A DNA stretch of 64,000 nt from Acidimicrobiia bacterium (GCA_041676705.1 JBAYRL010000001.1:558001-622000), one strand, 5' to 3'. Counted from the first letter of the stretch, positions 53,973 through 63,862 are shown. Numbers and translations: made by a program. The notes: generated by a model from the sequence alone, not told the origin.

Positions 53973-55316
53973 TTAATCAAGTCGTTCCCGGAACCAGGCC
54001 ACTAGTTCGGTGATAGGTATACGAACCTGCTCCATCGAGTCACGCTCGCGAATAGTGACCGCTTTATCTTCCAAAGAATCAAAGTCGATGGTTATGCAAT
54101 AGGGCGTGCCCAGCTCGTCTTGACGGCGGTACCGACGTCCAATGGCTTGGGTCTCGTCGTAATCGCACATCCAGTGAGGTTGCAATTGGCGCAACACTTC
54201 TTGGGCCGCGGGCACTAAGGTGTCCTTCTTCGACAGGGGAAGTACAGCAATTTGGTACGGCGCCAAACGGTGGTGCAACCTAAGCACCACTCGGGTTTCG
54301 CCGTTAACTTCTTCCTCGTCATAGGCCGCCATTAAGAACGCCATCATGGTGCGGGTTGCACCAGCAGCGGGCTCAATCACATGGGGCACGTATCGAGTGC
54401 CGGTAGCCTGATCGAAATAATCAAGCTTTTCGCCAGAATGCTTGGAATGTTGGGTGAGGTCGTAATCGCCGCGGTTAGCTACACCTTCAAGCTCGTCCCA
54501 ACCCCAAGGGAAGAGGAATTCTACGTCGGCGGTTCCTTTAGAATAATGACTCAACTCGTCGGCGTCGTGGTCACGCATTCGTAGTTTTTCAGCGGGAATA
54601 CCCAGGTCGATGTACCACTGGAAACGCTCTTTGCGCCAATAGTCATACCAATCAGCGGCTTCTTCCGGTGGCACAAAGAACTCGAGTTCCATCTGTTCGA
54701 ACTCTCGGGTACGGAACACAAAGTTCTGCGGAGTGATTTCGTTGCGGAATGACTTGCCGACCTGAGCAATCCCAAATGGTGGCTTCTTACGGCTGGCATT
54801 CAAAACGTTGGCGAAGTTCACAAACATGCCCTGGGCGGTTTCGGGGCGCAGATAAGCAACCGCACCCTCATTTTGAACCGGTCCTGCATGGGTTTGGAAC
54901 ATCAAGTTGAATTGACGTGGCTCGGTGAATTGGCCAACCGCTCCACAAGACGGACACACATTGGGGTCTTCCAGCTTGTCTTGGCGATGACGAGTACCAC
55001 ATTTACGGCAATCCACCAAGGGATCAGTGAAATTCGCCAGATGTCCCGAGGCCTCCCAAACCGCGGGCGGTGACAAGATGGCGGCATCGAGGCCAACCAC
55101 ATCGGTGCGCAGCTGCACCATCGAACGCCACCAAGCGTTCTTCACGTTGCGAAGTAGTAGTACTCCAATGGGCCCGTAGTCATAAGTAGAGCGGAATCCA
55201 CCATAAATTTCGGCGGAAGGGAATATGAAACCTCGGCGCTTAGAGAGGTTCACAATTTTGTCGAACAGCCCCGGGTCAGCCTCGGGGTGGGTTGAAGCGG
55301 AAGAAACATCAGACAT
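53973..55316 (-). CDS. glyS: glycyl-tRNA synthetase, dimeric type
   Basis: A 447-residue class II synthetase: KRRGFIFPSAEIYGGFRSTYDYGP at the N-terminus (motif 1 region), FVNFANVLNASRKKPPFGIAQVGKSFRNEITP (motif 2), and the C-terminal anticodon-binding domain with APYQIAVLPLS. A CxxC pair (CRKCGTR, CPSC) gives a zinc module. Homodimeric form, as usual in actinobacteria. Next to recO, a common order. Confidence 0.95.
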   Translation of the reverse strand: MSDVSSASTHPEADPGLFDKIVNLSKRRGFIFPSAEIYGGFRSTYDYGPIGVLLLRNVKNAWWRSMVQLRTDVVGLDAAILSPPAVWEASGHLANFTDPLVDCRKCGTRHRQDKLEDPNVCPSCGAVGQFTEPRQFNLMFQTHAGPVQNEGAVAYLRPETAQGMFVNFANVLNASRKKPPFGIAQVGKSFRNEITPQNFVFRTREFEQMELEFFVPPEEAADWYDYWRKERFQWYIDLGIPAEKLRMRDHDADELSHYSKGTADVEFLFPWGWDELEGVANRGDYDLTQHSKHSGEKLDYFDQATGTRYVPHVIEPAAGATRTMMAFLMAAYDEEEVNGETRVVLRLHHRLAPYQIAVLPLSKKDTLVPAAQEVLRQLQPHWMCDYDETQAIGRRYRRQDELGTPYCITIDFDSLEDKAVTIRERDSMEQVRIPITELVAWFRERLD

Positions 55317-55342
55317 GATGTTAAAGACTACTCGCGATGGTC

Positions 55343-56071
55343 CTATGCCCTATCTAACGTCCGCAGGGATTTCAATCGCCGCTCCAGATGATGCTCCATG
55401 GCCATGGTGGCCAACGCATCAATTTCGTCGGTAGCTGGCGAGGGCGGTACCGCTAAAGCCTCTACTAATCCACCACCTAGAACCAACCTAAGAAGCTGTA
55501 AAGCTGGCGAGCTGAGCGAAACCCCCGAACGGCATGAGCGACACAACGCCCCACCTTCGTGCACATCGAAAGCCACTAGGTCTACGGCATCGCCGCAGGC
55601 TACACATACATCAAGTTCGGGTTGCACACCTTCTTGTGCCAAAAGCTTGAAATAAAAAGCCGAGACCATCAATGGTGAGTCACGCTCGGCCAAAGCACGC
55701 AACGCCCCCACTAGCATTTGATAGAAGCGAGGGTTGCTCTCACCCTCAAGGCACAGCTGATCAATCGCTTCCAGCATGGCCACACCTCGGCTATAACGAT
55801 CGAAGTCTTCCCGAATAGCACGGAAATGATCGACAGTCTCAGCCTGAGTCACAATGTCTAAGTCTCGCCCCGGATAAAGCTGGAGAGCTACATGGCTAAG
55901 CGGTTCTAGCCGAGCACCAAACTTGCTACGGGTTTTTCGCACGCCTTTGGCCACCGCTCGTACTTTGCCATGATTCTGGGTGGCAAAAACTACGATTCGG
56001 TCAGCTTCACCTAACTTGTAGGTGCGCAAGACCACCCCATGATCACGGTAAAGCCCGGTACCAGCAGCCAT
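55343..56071 (-). CDS. recO: DNA repair protein RecO
   Basis: A 242-residue protein. The N-terminal OB fold has DHGVVLRTYKLGEADRIVVFA and VAKGVRKTRSKFGARLEPLSHV; the C-terminal part contains a zinc site CVACGDAV and CRSC. It loads RecA with RecR in gap repair. It sits between glyS and uppS, typical of actinobacterial genomes. Confidence 0.94.
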   Translation of the reverse strand: MAAGTGLYRDHGVVLRTYKLGEADRIVVFATQNHGKVRAVAKGVRKTRSKFGARLEPLSHVALQLYPGRDLDIVTQAETVDHFRAIREDFDRYSRGVAMLEAIDQLCLEGESNPRFYQMLVGALRALAERDSPLMVSAFYFKLLAQEGVQPELDVCVACGDAVDLVAFDVHEGGALCRSCRSGVSLSSPALQLLRLVLGGGLVEALAVPPSPATDEIDALATMAMEHHLERRLKSLRTLDRA

Positions 56072-56078
56072 TACGCGG

Positions 56079-56816
56079 CTACTCTTTTGCTGGTGGGCTG
56101 GTTAACACTCCACCAAAGCGGCGTTCGCGCTTTTGAAACTCCAGCACTGCTTCAAAAAGGTGATCCCGCCGAAAATCGGGCCACAACACATCGGTGAACA
56201 CCAATTCGCTGTAGGCGAGCTGCCACAGGAGATAGTTTGAGGTCCGGGATTCACCACTGGTACGAATCATCAACTCCGGATCGGGCATATCCGGTGCGTA
56301 CAGATGCTTAGCGATAGTTTTTTCGGTGACCTTTTCAGGTTTAATGCCGGAGGCCACAATTTGGCGCACCGCATCAACGATTTCTGCACGACCGCCGTAG
56401 TTGAACGCCATGGTAAAGGTCATGCCACGGTTGTTGGCGGTCATTTCAATCGATTCGTCCATGATGCGAGCCAAACGTTTCGGGACCCGCCAATCTCGCC
56501 GACCGATAAAACGGATTCTCACGTCACGTTCATTCAGCTCGTCACGGCGACGCAGCAAAATAGATTCGTTGAATCCCATCAAGAAACGAACCTCATCCAC
56601 CGGACGACGCCAATTTTCAGTGGAAAATGCGTAAACAGTGAGCCATTCCACTCCAAGCTCAAGGGCACCCTCAACCGTGTCAAAGAGTGCTTCTTCACCA
56701 GCAGCATGACCTTCGGTACGAGGCAAACCACGCCGTTGTGCCCAGCGACCATTACCGTCCATAACAGCAGCAATATGGGTAGGGATTCGAGAAAGGTTGA
56801 GGCCATTAGGAAGCAC
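56079..56816 (-). CDS. uppS: isoprenyl transferase (undecaprenyl/decaprenyl diphosphate synthase family)
   Basis: A 245-residue cis-prenyltransferase: AAVMDGNGRWAQRRGLPR (Asp for Mg/PPi), YAFSTENWRRP, MAFNYGGRAEI and MIRTSGESRTSNYLLWQ. Provides the lipid carrier of cell-wall synthesis. GTG start; TAGCGT is 6 nt before it, so probably leaderless. recO follows after 7 nt. Confidence 0.94.
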   Translation of the reverse strand: MLPNGLNLSRIPTHIAAVMDGNGRWAQRRGLPRTEGHAAGEEALFDTVEGALELGVEWLTVYAFSTENWRRPVDEVRFLMGFNESILLRRRDELNERDVRIRFIGRRDWRVPKRLARIMDESIEMTANNRGMTFTMAFNYGGRAEIVDAVRQIVASGIKPEKVTEKTIAKHLYAPDMPDPELMIRTSGESRTSNYLLWQLAYSELVFTDVLWPDFRRDHLFEAVLEFQKRERRFGGVLTSPPAKE

Positions 56817-56822
56817 GGCCGT

Positions 56823-56828
56823 ACGCTA
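56823..56828 (-). promoter_or_regulatory. candidate -10 hexamer for leaderless uppS-recO transcript
   Basis: On the minus strand TAGCGT is followed by 6 nt (ACGGCC) and the GTG start at 56816. No Shine-Dalgarno sequence is present. Confidence 0.4.
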
Positions 56829-56902
56829 CCCCCAATCCGAACCAAAGCGTGGGCATCATCATTCCAACCATACTAAACACCCACCAGCCAAGACCGCCGA
56901 GA

Positions 56903-56908
56903 TAGGAT
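56903..56908 (+). promoter_or_regulatory. candidate -10 hexamer for leaderless dinG-like transcript
   Basis: TAGGAT is followed by CAAAAC and the ATG at 56915, a spacing of 6 nt. No ribosome binding site precedes the ATG. Confidence 0.45.
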
Positions 56909-56914
56909 CAAAAC

Positions 56915-58792
56915 ATGGACGTAACGGCGGCCCTCAATAAAGTTGTGGCGCGCCTGCCAAGAGGTGGAGAAGCTCGTAGCGGCCAGATGCAGATGGCGCA
57001 GGGCTTCGAAGAAGCAATCGCCAGCAAACGCCACGCCATAATCCAAGCAGGTACTGGCACCGGCAAAACCCTGGCCTACCTCGTGCCAGCGGTTCTTTCC
57101 AACCAAAAAGTGTTGGTCGCGACAGCCACCAAAGGTCTCCAAGACCAACTAGCCCAAAAGGACCTGCCGTTTCTAGCTGAAAACTTGGGTTATCCGTTCA
57201 GCTTCGCGGTACTCAAAGGGCGGAACAACTACATCTGTAAACAACGCTTGGTAGAACTAGATACCGGGCAGGAAACGTTAAATTTGGCTGGGCTAGGTGA
57301 CCGCACACCCGCCGATGAAGTTTCCGAGCTTGTTCGGTGGGCTGAAACCACCACGAGTGGCGATCGTGCCGAGTTAGCGTTTGAACCATCGGCGCAGGCC
57401 TGGGCAGCCGTCAGCGTTGGTCCACGGGAATGTCCGGGTGCCGCCAAATGCCCTTCTGGTCAACACTGCTTTACTGAAGCGGCTCGAGCCGCGGCCCATG
57501 AGGCCGATGTGGTAGTTGTGAACACCCACCTCTTGGGTATCGACATCGCACGAGACCAAACCGTATTGCCAGAAGCCGACGTGGTAGTGATCGACGAAGC
57601 ACACCAGTTGGAAGAAATAATTTCAGCTACTAGTAGCACCGAAATTGTGGCTAGTCGCTTCTGGACCTTGGCTCAAGCAGCCGCTGCGATTATCGCCGAT
57701 GTGTCGATACCACAGCAGCTGGGCAGCACAGCTTCATTACTCAATGAACGCATGATGCCACTCGCTGGAGCGCGTTTAGCCGAAATCGATGGTGATCTGC
57801 GTGAGGCATTGATTGAAGCACGCGAGCGCACCAACTCGGTATTAGCAGCGGTGCGAAAAGTTCCGACCAACGTGGCCGGCGACGTGCCGGCTCGAAGGGA
57901 ACGAGCTCTAGTTGCGGCCACCGCCTTGCTAGACGACCTCGACGTAGCTTTAGATTTGCCCCCTTCCCAGGTGGCGTGGGTGGAAGGCAACGACTCGTTC
58001 GTCTCGTTGCTGATAACGCCGATCGATGTCACTGGTATCCTGCGCCAAGGTTTATGGCGCCGCGACACAGTGCTGCTCACTAGCGCCACCATTCCCACCA
58101 ATTTCGAGATTTCGTTGGGCTTAGGGTCAGAAAGTTTTGACCAGCTAGATGTAGGCAGCCCCTTTGATTACTCGAACCAGGCATTGCTGTATTGCGCGGT
58201 CGACATGCCCGATCCGCGCCACGAAAATTATCAGGCCGCCTTACATAAAGAATTAGAGGCGCTGATGGTGGCCGCCGGTGGGCGCACCTTGGCGCTGTTC
58301 ACTTCGTGGCGAGCAATGAACGACGCCGCCAAACACTTGGGACCCCGATTACCTTGGAAGCTTTACACCCAAAGCGACCTACCCAAAACTGCGTTGGTTG
58401 AGGCGTTTAGCAACGATGAAGAATCGTGCTTATTTGCCACTATGGGCTTTTGGCAAGGCATTGATATTCCCGGACCATCACTTTCGCTAGTCACCATCGA
58501 CCGTCTGCCATTCCCCCGACCCGACGATCCGGTATTACAAGCACGTCGAGAACGTCTTGGACCTAAGGCCTTTGGCCTGATCGATCTGCCACGGGCCGCC
58601 ACCCTCTTAGCCCAAGGCGCTGGTCGACTAATACGAACCAGCCAAGATCGCGGCGTGGTCGCCGTGCTTGATCGGCGTTTGGCCACCTCACGTAATTACC
58701 GATGGCAACTAATTAACGCTTTACCACCTATGTCCCGCACCAAAGACCGTGGCGACGTGACCGCATTTTTGAATCAACTTCGAAGCCGCTAA
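56915..58792 (+). CDS. dinG: DinG/XPD-family ATP-dependent DNA helicase
   Basis: A 625-residue superfamily 2 helicase: Walker A IQAGTGTGKTLAYLVP near residue 45, DEAH box VVIDEAHQLEE near 225, and C-terminal helicase motifs FATMGFWQGIDIPG and QGAGRLIRT. Four cysteines (NNYICKQ, RECPGAAKCPSGQHC) are placed as in the Fe-S cluster of the XPD/DinG family. Likely 5'-3' helicase acting in repair or R-loop removal. The RmlC-like gene follows after 8 nt. Confidence 0.92.
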   Translation: MDVTAALNKVVARLPRGGEARSGQMQMAQGFEEAIASKRHAIIQAGTGTGKTLAYLVPAVLSNQKVLVATATKGLQDQLAQKDLPFLAENLGYPFSFAVLKGRNNYICKQRLVELDTGQETLNLAGLGDRTPADEVSELVRWAETTTSGDRAELAFEPSAQAWAAVSVGPRECPGAAKCPSGQHCFTEAARAAAHEADVVVVNTHLLGIDIARDQTVLPEADVVVIDEAHQLEEIISATSSTEIVASRFWTLAQAAAAIIADVSIPQQLGSTASLLNERMMPLAGARLAEIDGDLREALIEARERTNSVLAAVRKVPTNVAGDVPARRERALVAATALLDDLDVALDLPPSQVAWVEGNDSFVSLLITPIDVTGILRQGLWRRDTVLLTSATIPTNFEISLGLGSESFDQLDVGSPFDYSNQALLYCAVDMPDPRHENYQAALHKELEALMVAAGGRTLALFTSWRAMNDAAKHLGPRLPWKLYTQSDLPKTALVEAFSNDEESCLFATMGFWQGIDIPGPSLSLVTIDRLPFPRPDDPVLQARRERLGPKAFGLIDLPRAATLLAQGAGRLIRTSQDRGVVAVLDRRLATSRNYRWQLINALPPMSRTKDRGDVTAFLNQLRSR

Positions 58793-58800
58793 GAATTCCA

Positions 58801-59349
58801 ATGGAGACCGACTTCAAAGCCGTTCCTGGCCAGATTGCAGGCCTTTGGATTATCCAAATGCGCCAAGTTTCCGATGGCCGAGGGACGGTTCGCGAATTTT
58901 ACCGAGAATCGGCATTTCAGGCCGCCGGTTTGCCGTCATTTGGTGCGGTGGTTCAGATTAACGTCACCGAAACCAACTACGGTGCCGTGCGCGGGCTCCA
59001 CGCCGAAGCCATGAACAAGCTGGTAGCGGTGGCCACCGGAGATGCCTTTGGTGCCTACCTTGATTTACGCCCCGATTCGGCCACTTATGGCCGGGTGGAA
59101 ACAGTGCAGTTGGTACCTGGAACTCAGGTACTTGTTCCTAGCGGCGTGGCCAATGGTTTCCAAGCCACCGCACCCGGTGTCACCCAATATCTCTATGCCT
59201 TCAACACCGAATGGCAACCAGGCATGCCTGGAAAGGCTGCCAATCCTCTCGATCCTGGCATAAATATTGAATGGCCCGTGCCTATCGATCGCGAAAACCG
59301 AGCACAAATTTCAGAAAAAGATGCCGCCATCGGCGATACCATGTTCTGA
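58801..59349 (+). CDS. dTDP-4-dehydrorhamnose 3,5-epimerase family protein
   Basis: A 182-residue cupin-type epimerase. GAVRGLHAEAMNK holds the catalytic His, followed by YLDLRPDSATYGR and VPSGVANGFQ; a Tyr is present in QYLYAFNTEW. RmlC-like overall, but no rmlA, rmlB or rmlD lies nearby, so the exact sugar nucleotide is uncertain. Probably co-transcribed with the helicase gene. Confidence 0.82.
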   Translation: METDFKAVPGQIAGLWIIQMRQVSDGRGTVREFYRESAFQAAGLPSFGAVVQINVTETNYGAVRGLHAEAMNKLVAVATGDAFGAYLDLRPDSATYGRVETVQLVPGTQVLVPSGVANGFQATAPGVTQYLYAFNTEWQPGMPGKAANPLDPGINIEWPVPIDRENRAQISEKDAAIGDTMF

Positions 59350-59362
59350 TTGGCCAAGCGTT

Positions 59363-60199
59363 TTAATAGCCTAAACGCTCAATGGCGCTGGCACGCTTGG
59401 TCCAGGCTTTGTCAACCTTCACAAAGAGTTCTACGTATGCACCAGGCGGCAGCTGGTGGCGAACCCTGGTTCCAACTTCTTTGAGCACCGCTCCCCTATG
59501 CCCAATGACAATTCCTTTTTGTGAGTCGCGCTCCACAATGATTTCGACTCGAACCCGTGGCCATTCCCACTCGGTGACCCTGGTCCCAATGGAATGCGGT
59601 AGCTCTTCTCGAGTCACCGCTAGTAGCTGCTCACGAACTAGCTCGGCAACCCAAAAAGCTTCAGGAACGTCGGTCACCATATCGTCGGGATAGTACTGGG
59701 GGCCTTCGGGCAGTCTCGCTATGAGATGATCAACTAGCGCAGCTACCCCGTCACCGGATTGTGCCGAAACCGGAAAATATTCGCTGAAATTGAACTCAGC
59801 GGCCTTCGCCAGCTGAGCGATTACTTCGGCCGGTTTGGCGATATCAGTTTTGTTTACCACGACCACGGTGTCACTGGGACAACGCTGTGCCACCCAGCGA
59901 TCACCAGGGCCAATGGGCGCGGTGGCATCGACCACCAAACATACGACGTCGACCCCTTCCAAACCCTCGGTAGCCGTCTCATTTAGCCTCTCTCCCAACA
60001 ACGAGCGCGGCTTATGCATGCCAGGAGTATCGACAAAAACGATCTGGGCACCAGGGCGGTTCAACACACCCCGAATCTGGTTCCGGGTGGTTTGAGGCTT
60101 ATCGGAAACAATGGTCACTTTCTGACCCAAAATCTGGTTCAGTAGCGTGGACTTGCCAACGTTGGGACGCCCTACCAAGGCCACAAATCCGGATTTCAT
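59363..60199 (-). CDS. era: GTPase Era
   Basis: A 278-residue GTPase: G1 GRPNVGKST, switch region KPQTTRNQIRG, G3 FVDTPGMHKPRS, G4 VVNKTD, and a C-terminal KH domain with IVIGHRGAVLKEVG. It binds 16S rRNA in 30S assembly. ATG 60199 is preferred; an upstream TTG at 60217 overlaps the CorC stop by 4 nt and remains possible. Confidence 0.95.
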   Translation of the reverse strand: MKSGFVALVGRPNVGKSTLLNQILGQKVTIVSDKPQTTRNQIRGVLNRPGAQIVFVDTPGMHKPRSLLGERLNETATEGLEGVDVVCLVVDATAPIGPGDRWVAQRCPSDTVVVVNKTDIAKPAEVIAQLAKAAEFNFSEYFPVSAQSGDGVAALVDHLIARLPEGPQYYPDDMVTDVPEAFWVAELVREQLLAVTREELPHSIGTRVTEWEWPRVRVEIIVERDSQKGIVIGHRGAVLKEVGTRVRHQLPPGAYVELFVKVDKAWTKRASAIERLGY

Positions 60200-60213
60200 A
60201 ACCGAGCTCTTCT

Positions 60214-61521
60214 TCAACCTTCAACCGATGAAATTGAATTATCGGTTGGGCTCGACAGCTCAATGCGCACACGACCAATGCGTCGCCCTTGAACCTTTTC
60301 GGCTCGTAAGGTGAGCCCCGCCACCTCCACAGTTTCACCATCGGTTGGGATGTGGCCTAAATAGTCGAGCACCAGGCCACCAAGGGTATCCCAATCTCCC
60401 TCGGGCAAGTCAACACCTAGCAACTCATTGACCTCGTCGATGCTGACCCTGGCGTTGACCCGAACCACGCCCGCACCGGCAGGTTCAAGCATGGGGTCTT
60501 CAACGTCAAACTCATCGACAATTTCGCCCACCAGTTCTTCGATTAGATCTTCAAGGGTCACAATTCCGGCGGTGACACCGAACTCATCAACCACAATGGC
60601 GATGTGGTACTGCTCAGCCTGCATTTCTCGTAACAGGGAAGAGACCGACTTAGATTCAGGCACAAAATGTGCTGCCCGCAACACCTCTCGCACCGGCTCA
60701 TCACCGCGGTGGTCGAGGTCGGCTCGCATTAGATCTTTGGCGTAGGCCACTCCCACTACTTCGTCGAGACTGTGCCCACACGCCGGGATCCGGCTAAGGC
60801 CGTTCATGGCGAAGATCTCCATCACGTCGGCCACCCGGAAATCAGCTGAGACCGACACGATATCGGGCCGCGGTACCATCACTTCCCGCACCAACGTGTC
60901 GCCAAATTCGATGATTGACTTGATTAGCTCTTGTTCGTCCTCGTTGATCACGTCGGCCTCAGCAGCCACACCGGCGAAGGCCAACAATTCTTCTTCAGAA
61001 ACAATGGGACGTTTCGTCATGGCCTGGCCAGGTACAAACCACCGGGCCAAAACCACGAGTGCATTCGTTACCCAACGCAGCGGAGGAAACCCGGCCAAGG
61101 TACGCACTAGAGGCGCTGCTAACACGGCCGCCTTAGCCGGTGATTGCAGGGCCCACGTTTTTGGCGCAGCTTCCGCAACTACGAACATGACCACCACCTC
61201 GAGCACAAAGGCGATGGCGACGCCCCTAATACCCCATTCGGCATGGGCCACCACGGCCACAATAGTGGCGGCGCTCAAATGGAAAGTTAGCACCGCCAAA
61301 AGCACCGGATTCAGATACGTTTCACGCCGATCCAACAGCTGGGACAATGGCCGGGCGCCCTTTTCACCGGCTTCTTCAATGGCACGAGCTCGAGCGCGAC
61401 TTAGATGTGTCAGCGAGGTTTCGGCCATGGCCAACACCGAAGCCGCCAGCACTAATAGTACTGCCACCACCAACGCCAAAATCTTAGCTTCGCTCATGGC
61501 GAGTGCGAGAGCCATGTTCAT
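60214..61521 (-). CDS. CNNM/CorC (hemolysin-C family) membrane protein
   Basis: A 435-residue protein: a DUF21 (CNNM) membrane domain with about four helices (residues 10-30, 65-85, 90-115, 130-150), two CBS domains (VMVPRPDIVSVSADFRVADVMEIF; DEFGVTAGIVTLEDLIEELVGEI), and a CorC/HlyC C-terminal domain (RVNARVSIDEVNELLGVDLP). Likely Mg2+/Co2+ homeostasis. It overlaps ybeY by 4 nt. Confidence 0.92.
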   Translation of the reverse strand: MNMALALAMSEAKILALVVAVLLVLAASVLAMAETSLTHLSRARARAIEEAGEKGARPLSQLLDRRETYLNPVLLAVLTFHLSAATIVAVVAHAEWGIRGVAIAFVLEVVVMFVVAEAAPKTWALQSPAKAAVLAAPLVRTLAGFPPLRWVTNALVVLARWFVPGQAMTKRPIVSEEELLAFAGVAAEADVINEDEQELIKSIIEFGDTLVREVMVPRPDIVSVSADFRVADVMEIFAMNGLSRIPACGHSLDEVVGVAYAKDLMRADLDHRGDEPVREVLRAAHFVPESKSVSSLLREMQAEQYHIAIVVDEFGVTAGIVTLEDLIEELVGEIVDEFDVEDPMLEPAGAGVVRVNARVSIDEVNELLGVDLPEGDWDTLGGLVLDYLGHIPTDGETVEVAGLTLRAEKVQGRRIGRVRIELSSPTDNSISSVEG

Positions 61522-62147
61522 GACGACTCACCCGTGGACTCGTTTGTAAGGCCATCGGTGGCACCATCTACGGTGCCGTTAGGTTCAGCACTGGCCACAT
61601 ATGCTTCGAGCACCACCCGCTCAGCATCGTGCATACGCTTGGTTTCGTTGGCTTCGTAGTGGTCGTGACCCAATAGATGCAGCGTTCCATGCACCACCAA
61701 GAGGGCCAATTCGTCGTCCAAGGTGCCGCGGTGGCTAGGGAAACCTGGATGATTGCTCGCACGGCCTGAGCCATGTTGCGAAGCGTTGTCTTTGGCCACG
61801 GCGGGCGCAATGATTACATCCCCAAGCATCAGGGGCGCTTCTTCGGTTCGATCACTAGTGTCTAGGAGAACGAAATCTGCCGCATCCATGGGAAATGCGA
61901 GCACATCGGTGGGGCCACTGGCACCCATATGCGCCTCATTCAGCTCAGTAATCGTTTCGACGTCAACAAACGAGATCGACATCTCGCCCTGGTTAACCCC
62001 AGCGGCCGCCAATGTTTGTAGTGCTAAGCGTTCCCAACGAATTTCATTGATCACAATGTCTTCTTGAAGATTTTCCACGAAGACCTGCGGACCGATCGCT
62101 GTGGAACGCTTGGTACTCGAAGGGTCGTCCGGTGAAGGACTACTCAT
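61518..62147 (-). CDS. ybeY: endoribonuclease YbeY
   Basis: A 209-residue protein with the zinc-binding HGTLHLLGHDHYEANE motif (three His), ELNEAHMGASGPTDVLAFPMD and GDVIIAP. It acts in 16S rRNA maturation. It is longer than usual: about 20 extra N-terminal and 35 extra Thr/Ser/Gly-rich C-terminal residues. In operon with phoH, corC and era. Confidence 0.94.
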   Translation of the reverse strand: MSSPSPDDPSSTKRSTAIGPQVFVENLQEDIVINEIRWERLALQTLAAAGVNQGEMSISFVDVETITELNEAHMGASGPTDVLAFPMDAADFVLLDTSDRTEEAPLMLGDVIIAPAVAKDNASQHGSGRASNHPGFPSHRGTLDDELALLVVHGTLHLLGHDHYEANETKRMHDAERVVLEAYVASAEPNGTVDGATDGLTNESTGESS

Positions 62148-62189
62148 TTCGTTAGCTCCTTGGCCAACTTCGCCTTGCGGCTACAACTA

Positions 62190-63152
62190 TCACGATTTAC
62201 GTTTTCTACGATTATCGGCGCGTTCGTAAGCATCGACAATGTCTTGCACGATCCGGTGGCGCACCACGTCGCTACTGCCAAGTTTCACCCAAGCTAAGCC
62301 ATCGATGCCACTGAGAACGCGCTCCAGACCGTCAAGTCCGCTACGCCCACCAGCAACATCAATTTGAGTACGGTCACCGGTCACCACGGCCTTAGAACCA
62401 TGACCGATACGGGTTAAAAACATCTTCATTTGTTCAGGTGTCGTGTTTTGCGCCTCGTCCAGAATCACAAAACTATTGTTCAAGGTACGACCCCGCATAA
62501 ATGCGAGCGGTGCGACTTCAACCGTGTTCCGATCCAGCAGTTTTTGGGCACCTTCTGCATCAACCATGTCGTAGAGCGCATCGTAGAGAGGCCGCAGGTA
62601 CGGGTCGATCTTTGCCATGAGGTCACCGGGCAGGAAGCCCAGTCGTTCCCCGGCTTCCACCGCGGGCCGCGTTAAAATAATGCGCTCAACTTCTTTGTCT
62701 TGCAACGCTCGAACAGCGCAGGCCACGGCCAGCCAGCTCTTGCCGGTACCGGCGGGCCCCACACCAAAGGTCACAATATTATTCACGATGGCGTCGACAT
62801 AACGTTTTTGGCCACTCGATTTGGGTCGCACAATTTTGCCCTTGGCAGTGCGTAAGACTTCGGTACCAAAAACCTTAGAGGGCATTTCATCGGCCTTGAC
62901 CATGGCAATGGCTTGGCTAACTTTAGGGGCGTCGAGAGGTTGACCTTGTTGCAGCAGTAACACCAGCTCTTCGAATACCTTGCTGACCTGGCCCGCACCC
63001 TCGCCACTCAGCGTTATTTCGTTACCCCTCACATGAATGTTGGTGCCCGAAAAGCTTTCTTCAATCAGACGCAACAGCTGATCATGCTCACCAAATAAAC
63101 CAGCCAGTAGGTGGTTTCCGGGGACATTTATTTGAATCTGCGAATCTGACAT
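62190..63152 (-). CDS. phoH: PhoH-family ATPase
   Basis: A 320-residue P-loop protein: FGVGPAGTGKSWLAVA (Walker A), VILDEAQNTTPEQ (Walker B), TGDRTQIDV; N-terminal KH-like part with FSGTNIHVRGNEITLSG. Family members are PhoH-like RNA-associated ATPases commonly encoded before ybeY. GAAGGTG just upstream supports the ATG. Last 38 nt gap to ybeY. Confidence 0.93.
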   Translation of the reverse strand: MSDSQIQINVPGNHLLAGLFGEHDQLLRLIEESFSGTNIHVRGNEITLSGEGAGQVSKVFEELVLLLQQGQPLDAPKVSQAIAMVKADEMPSKVFGTEVLRTAKGKIVRPKSSGQKRYVDAIVNNIVTFGVGPAGTGKSWLAVACAVRALQDKEVERIILTRPAVEAGERLGFLPGDLMAKIDPYLRPLYDALYDMVDAEGAQKLLDRNTVEVAPLAFMRGRTLNNSFVILDEAQNTTPEQMKMFLTRIGHGSKAVVTGDRTQIDVAGGRSGLDGLERVLSGIDGLAWVKLGSSDVVRHRIVQDIVDAYERADNRRKRKS

Positions 63153-63256
63153 AGCACCTTCATTATTGGATGCATAAGCGTAGCCGCCCTACACAAATTA
63201 TTGCGCCATAGCGGCCCCAAGTTCGAAAAAGCAAGTCTTGGTCAGGAGAACTCGCC

Positions 63257-63262
63257 TATAGT
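63257..63262 (+). promoter_or_regulatory. candidate -10 hexamer of a leaderless transcript
   Basis: TATAGT is followed by CCCCGC and the ATG at 63269, again 6 nt. A TTGGTC upstream is only 13 bp away, too close for a normal -35. Confidence 0.45.
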
Positions 63263-63268
63263 CCCCGC

Positions 63269-63862
63269 ATGCGGGATGGGGACGATTCATACGATTTAGA
63301 AGCCTCAAGCGCCCAAGTAGCTGCTGAATTAGAGGGCTGGAGCGACGAGCTTCGTTTTGCCGCTAGCACCGCTGCGCGCAGGCGAGAACACTGGTTGCGC
63401 CGAGCGGCTTCTGAAGATGCCTCATTGGCCGGGGTGCTACTCGATTACGCCGAACGCAAGTCCATTTTAAGCATCGAGACTTTGGCCGGTTCGGAGTACA
63501 TAGGTTTTATCGACGGCGCTGGTAGTGAGCTGGTAGCAGTACGAACCAGCGCCCACCACGTAGTGATAAACCTTGAAGGCATTTTCACTGTGAATTTGGT
63601 GAGCGACCGTCACACCACCGACCTACCAGTGGGTCATCGCATGAGCCTAACCGACACGCATCTGGGTGATGTCTTGCGTCAAGTTAGCGCTGAGGGACCA
63701 CAAATTGTGTTGCGTTCCTGGCAAGGGCAAGCCGCTGAGGGAATGCTACGCGCCGTGGGTCGCGACGTCGTTCTGCTACGTCGCGACACTGGAGCATCAA
63801 GCTACGTAAGGCTTCAGTCAGTTTCGGAAGTGCTACTGCCGCTATCGACAAGATCGGGATAG
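63269..63862 (+). CDS. hypothetical protein with predicted beta-barrel C-terminal half
   Basis: A 197-residue soluble protein. An N-terminal helical part (residues 10-60, WSDELRFAASTAARRREHWLRRA) is followed by short beta strands (GSEYIGFIDGAGSELVAVRT, GEGxQIVLRSWQGQ-like, RDVVLLRRDTG) which resemble an Sm-like or PRC-barrel pattern. I do not recognise the family. It overlaps the convergent HTH gene by 45 nt. Confidence 0.65.
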   Translation: MRDGDDSYDLEASSAQVAAELEGWSDELRFAASTAARRREHWLRRAASEDASLAGVLLDYAERKSILSIETLAGSEYIGFIDGAGSELVAVRTSAHHVVINLEGIFTVNLVSDRHTTDLPVGHRMSLTDTHLGDVLRQVSAEGPQIVLRSWQGQAAEGMLRAVGRDVVLLRRDTGASSYVRLQSVSEVLLPLSTRSG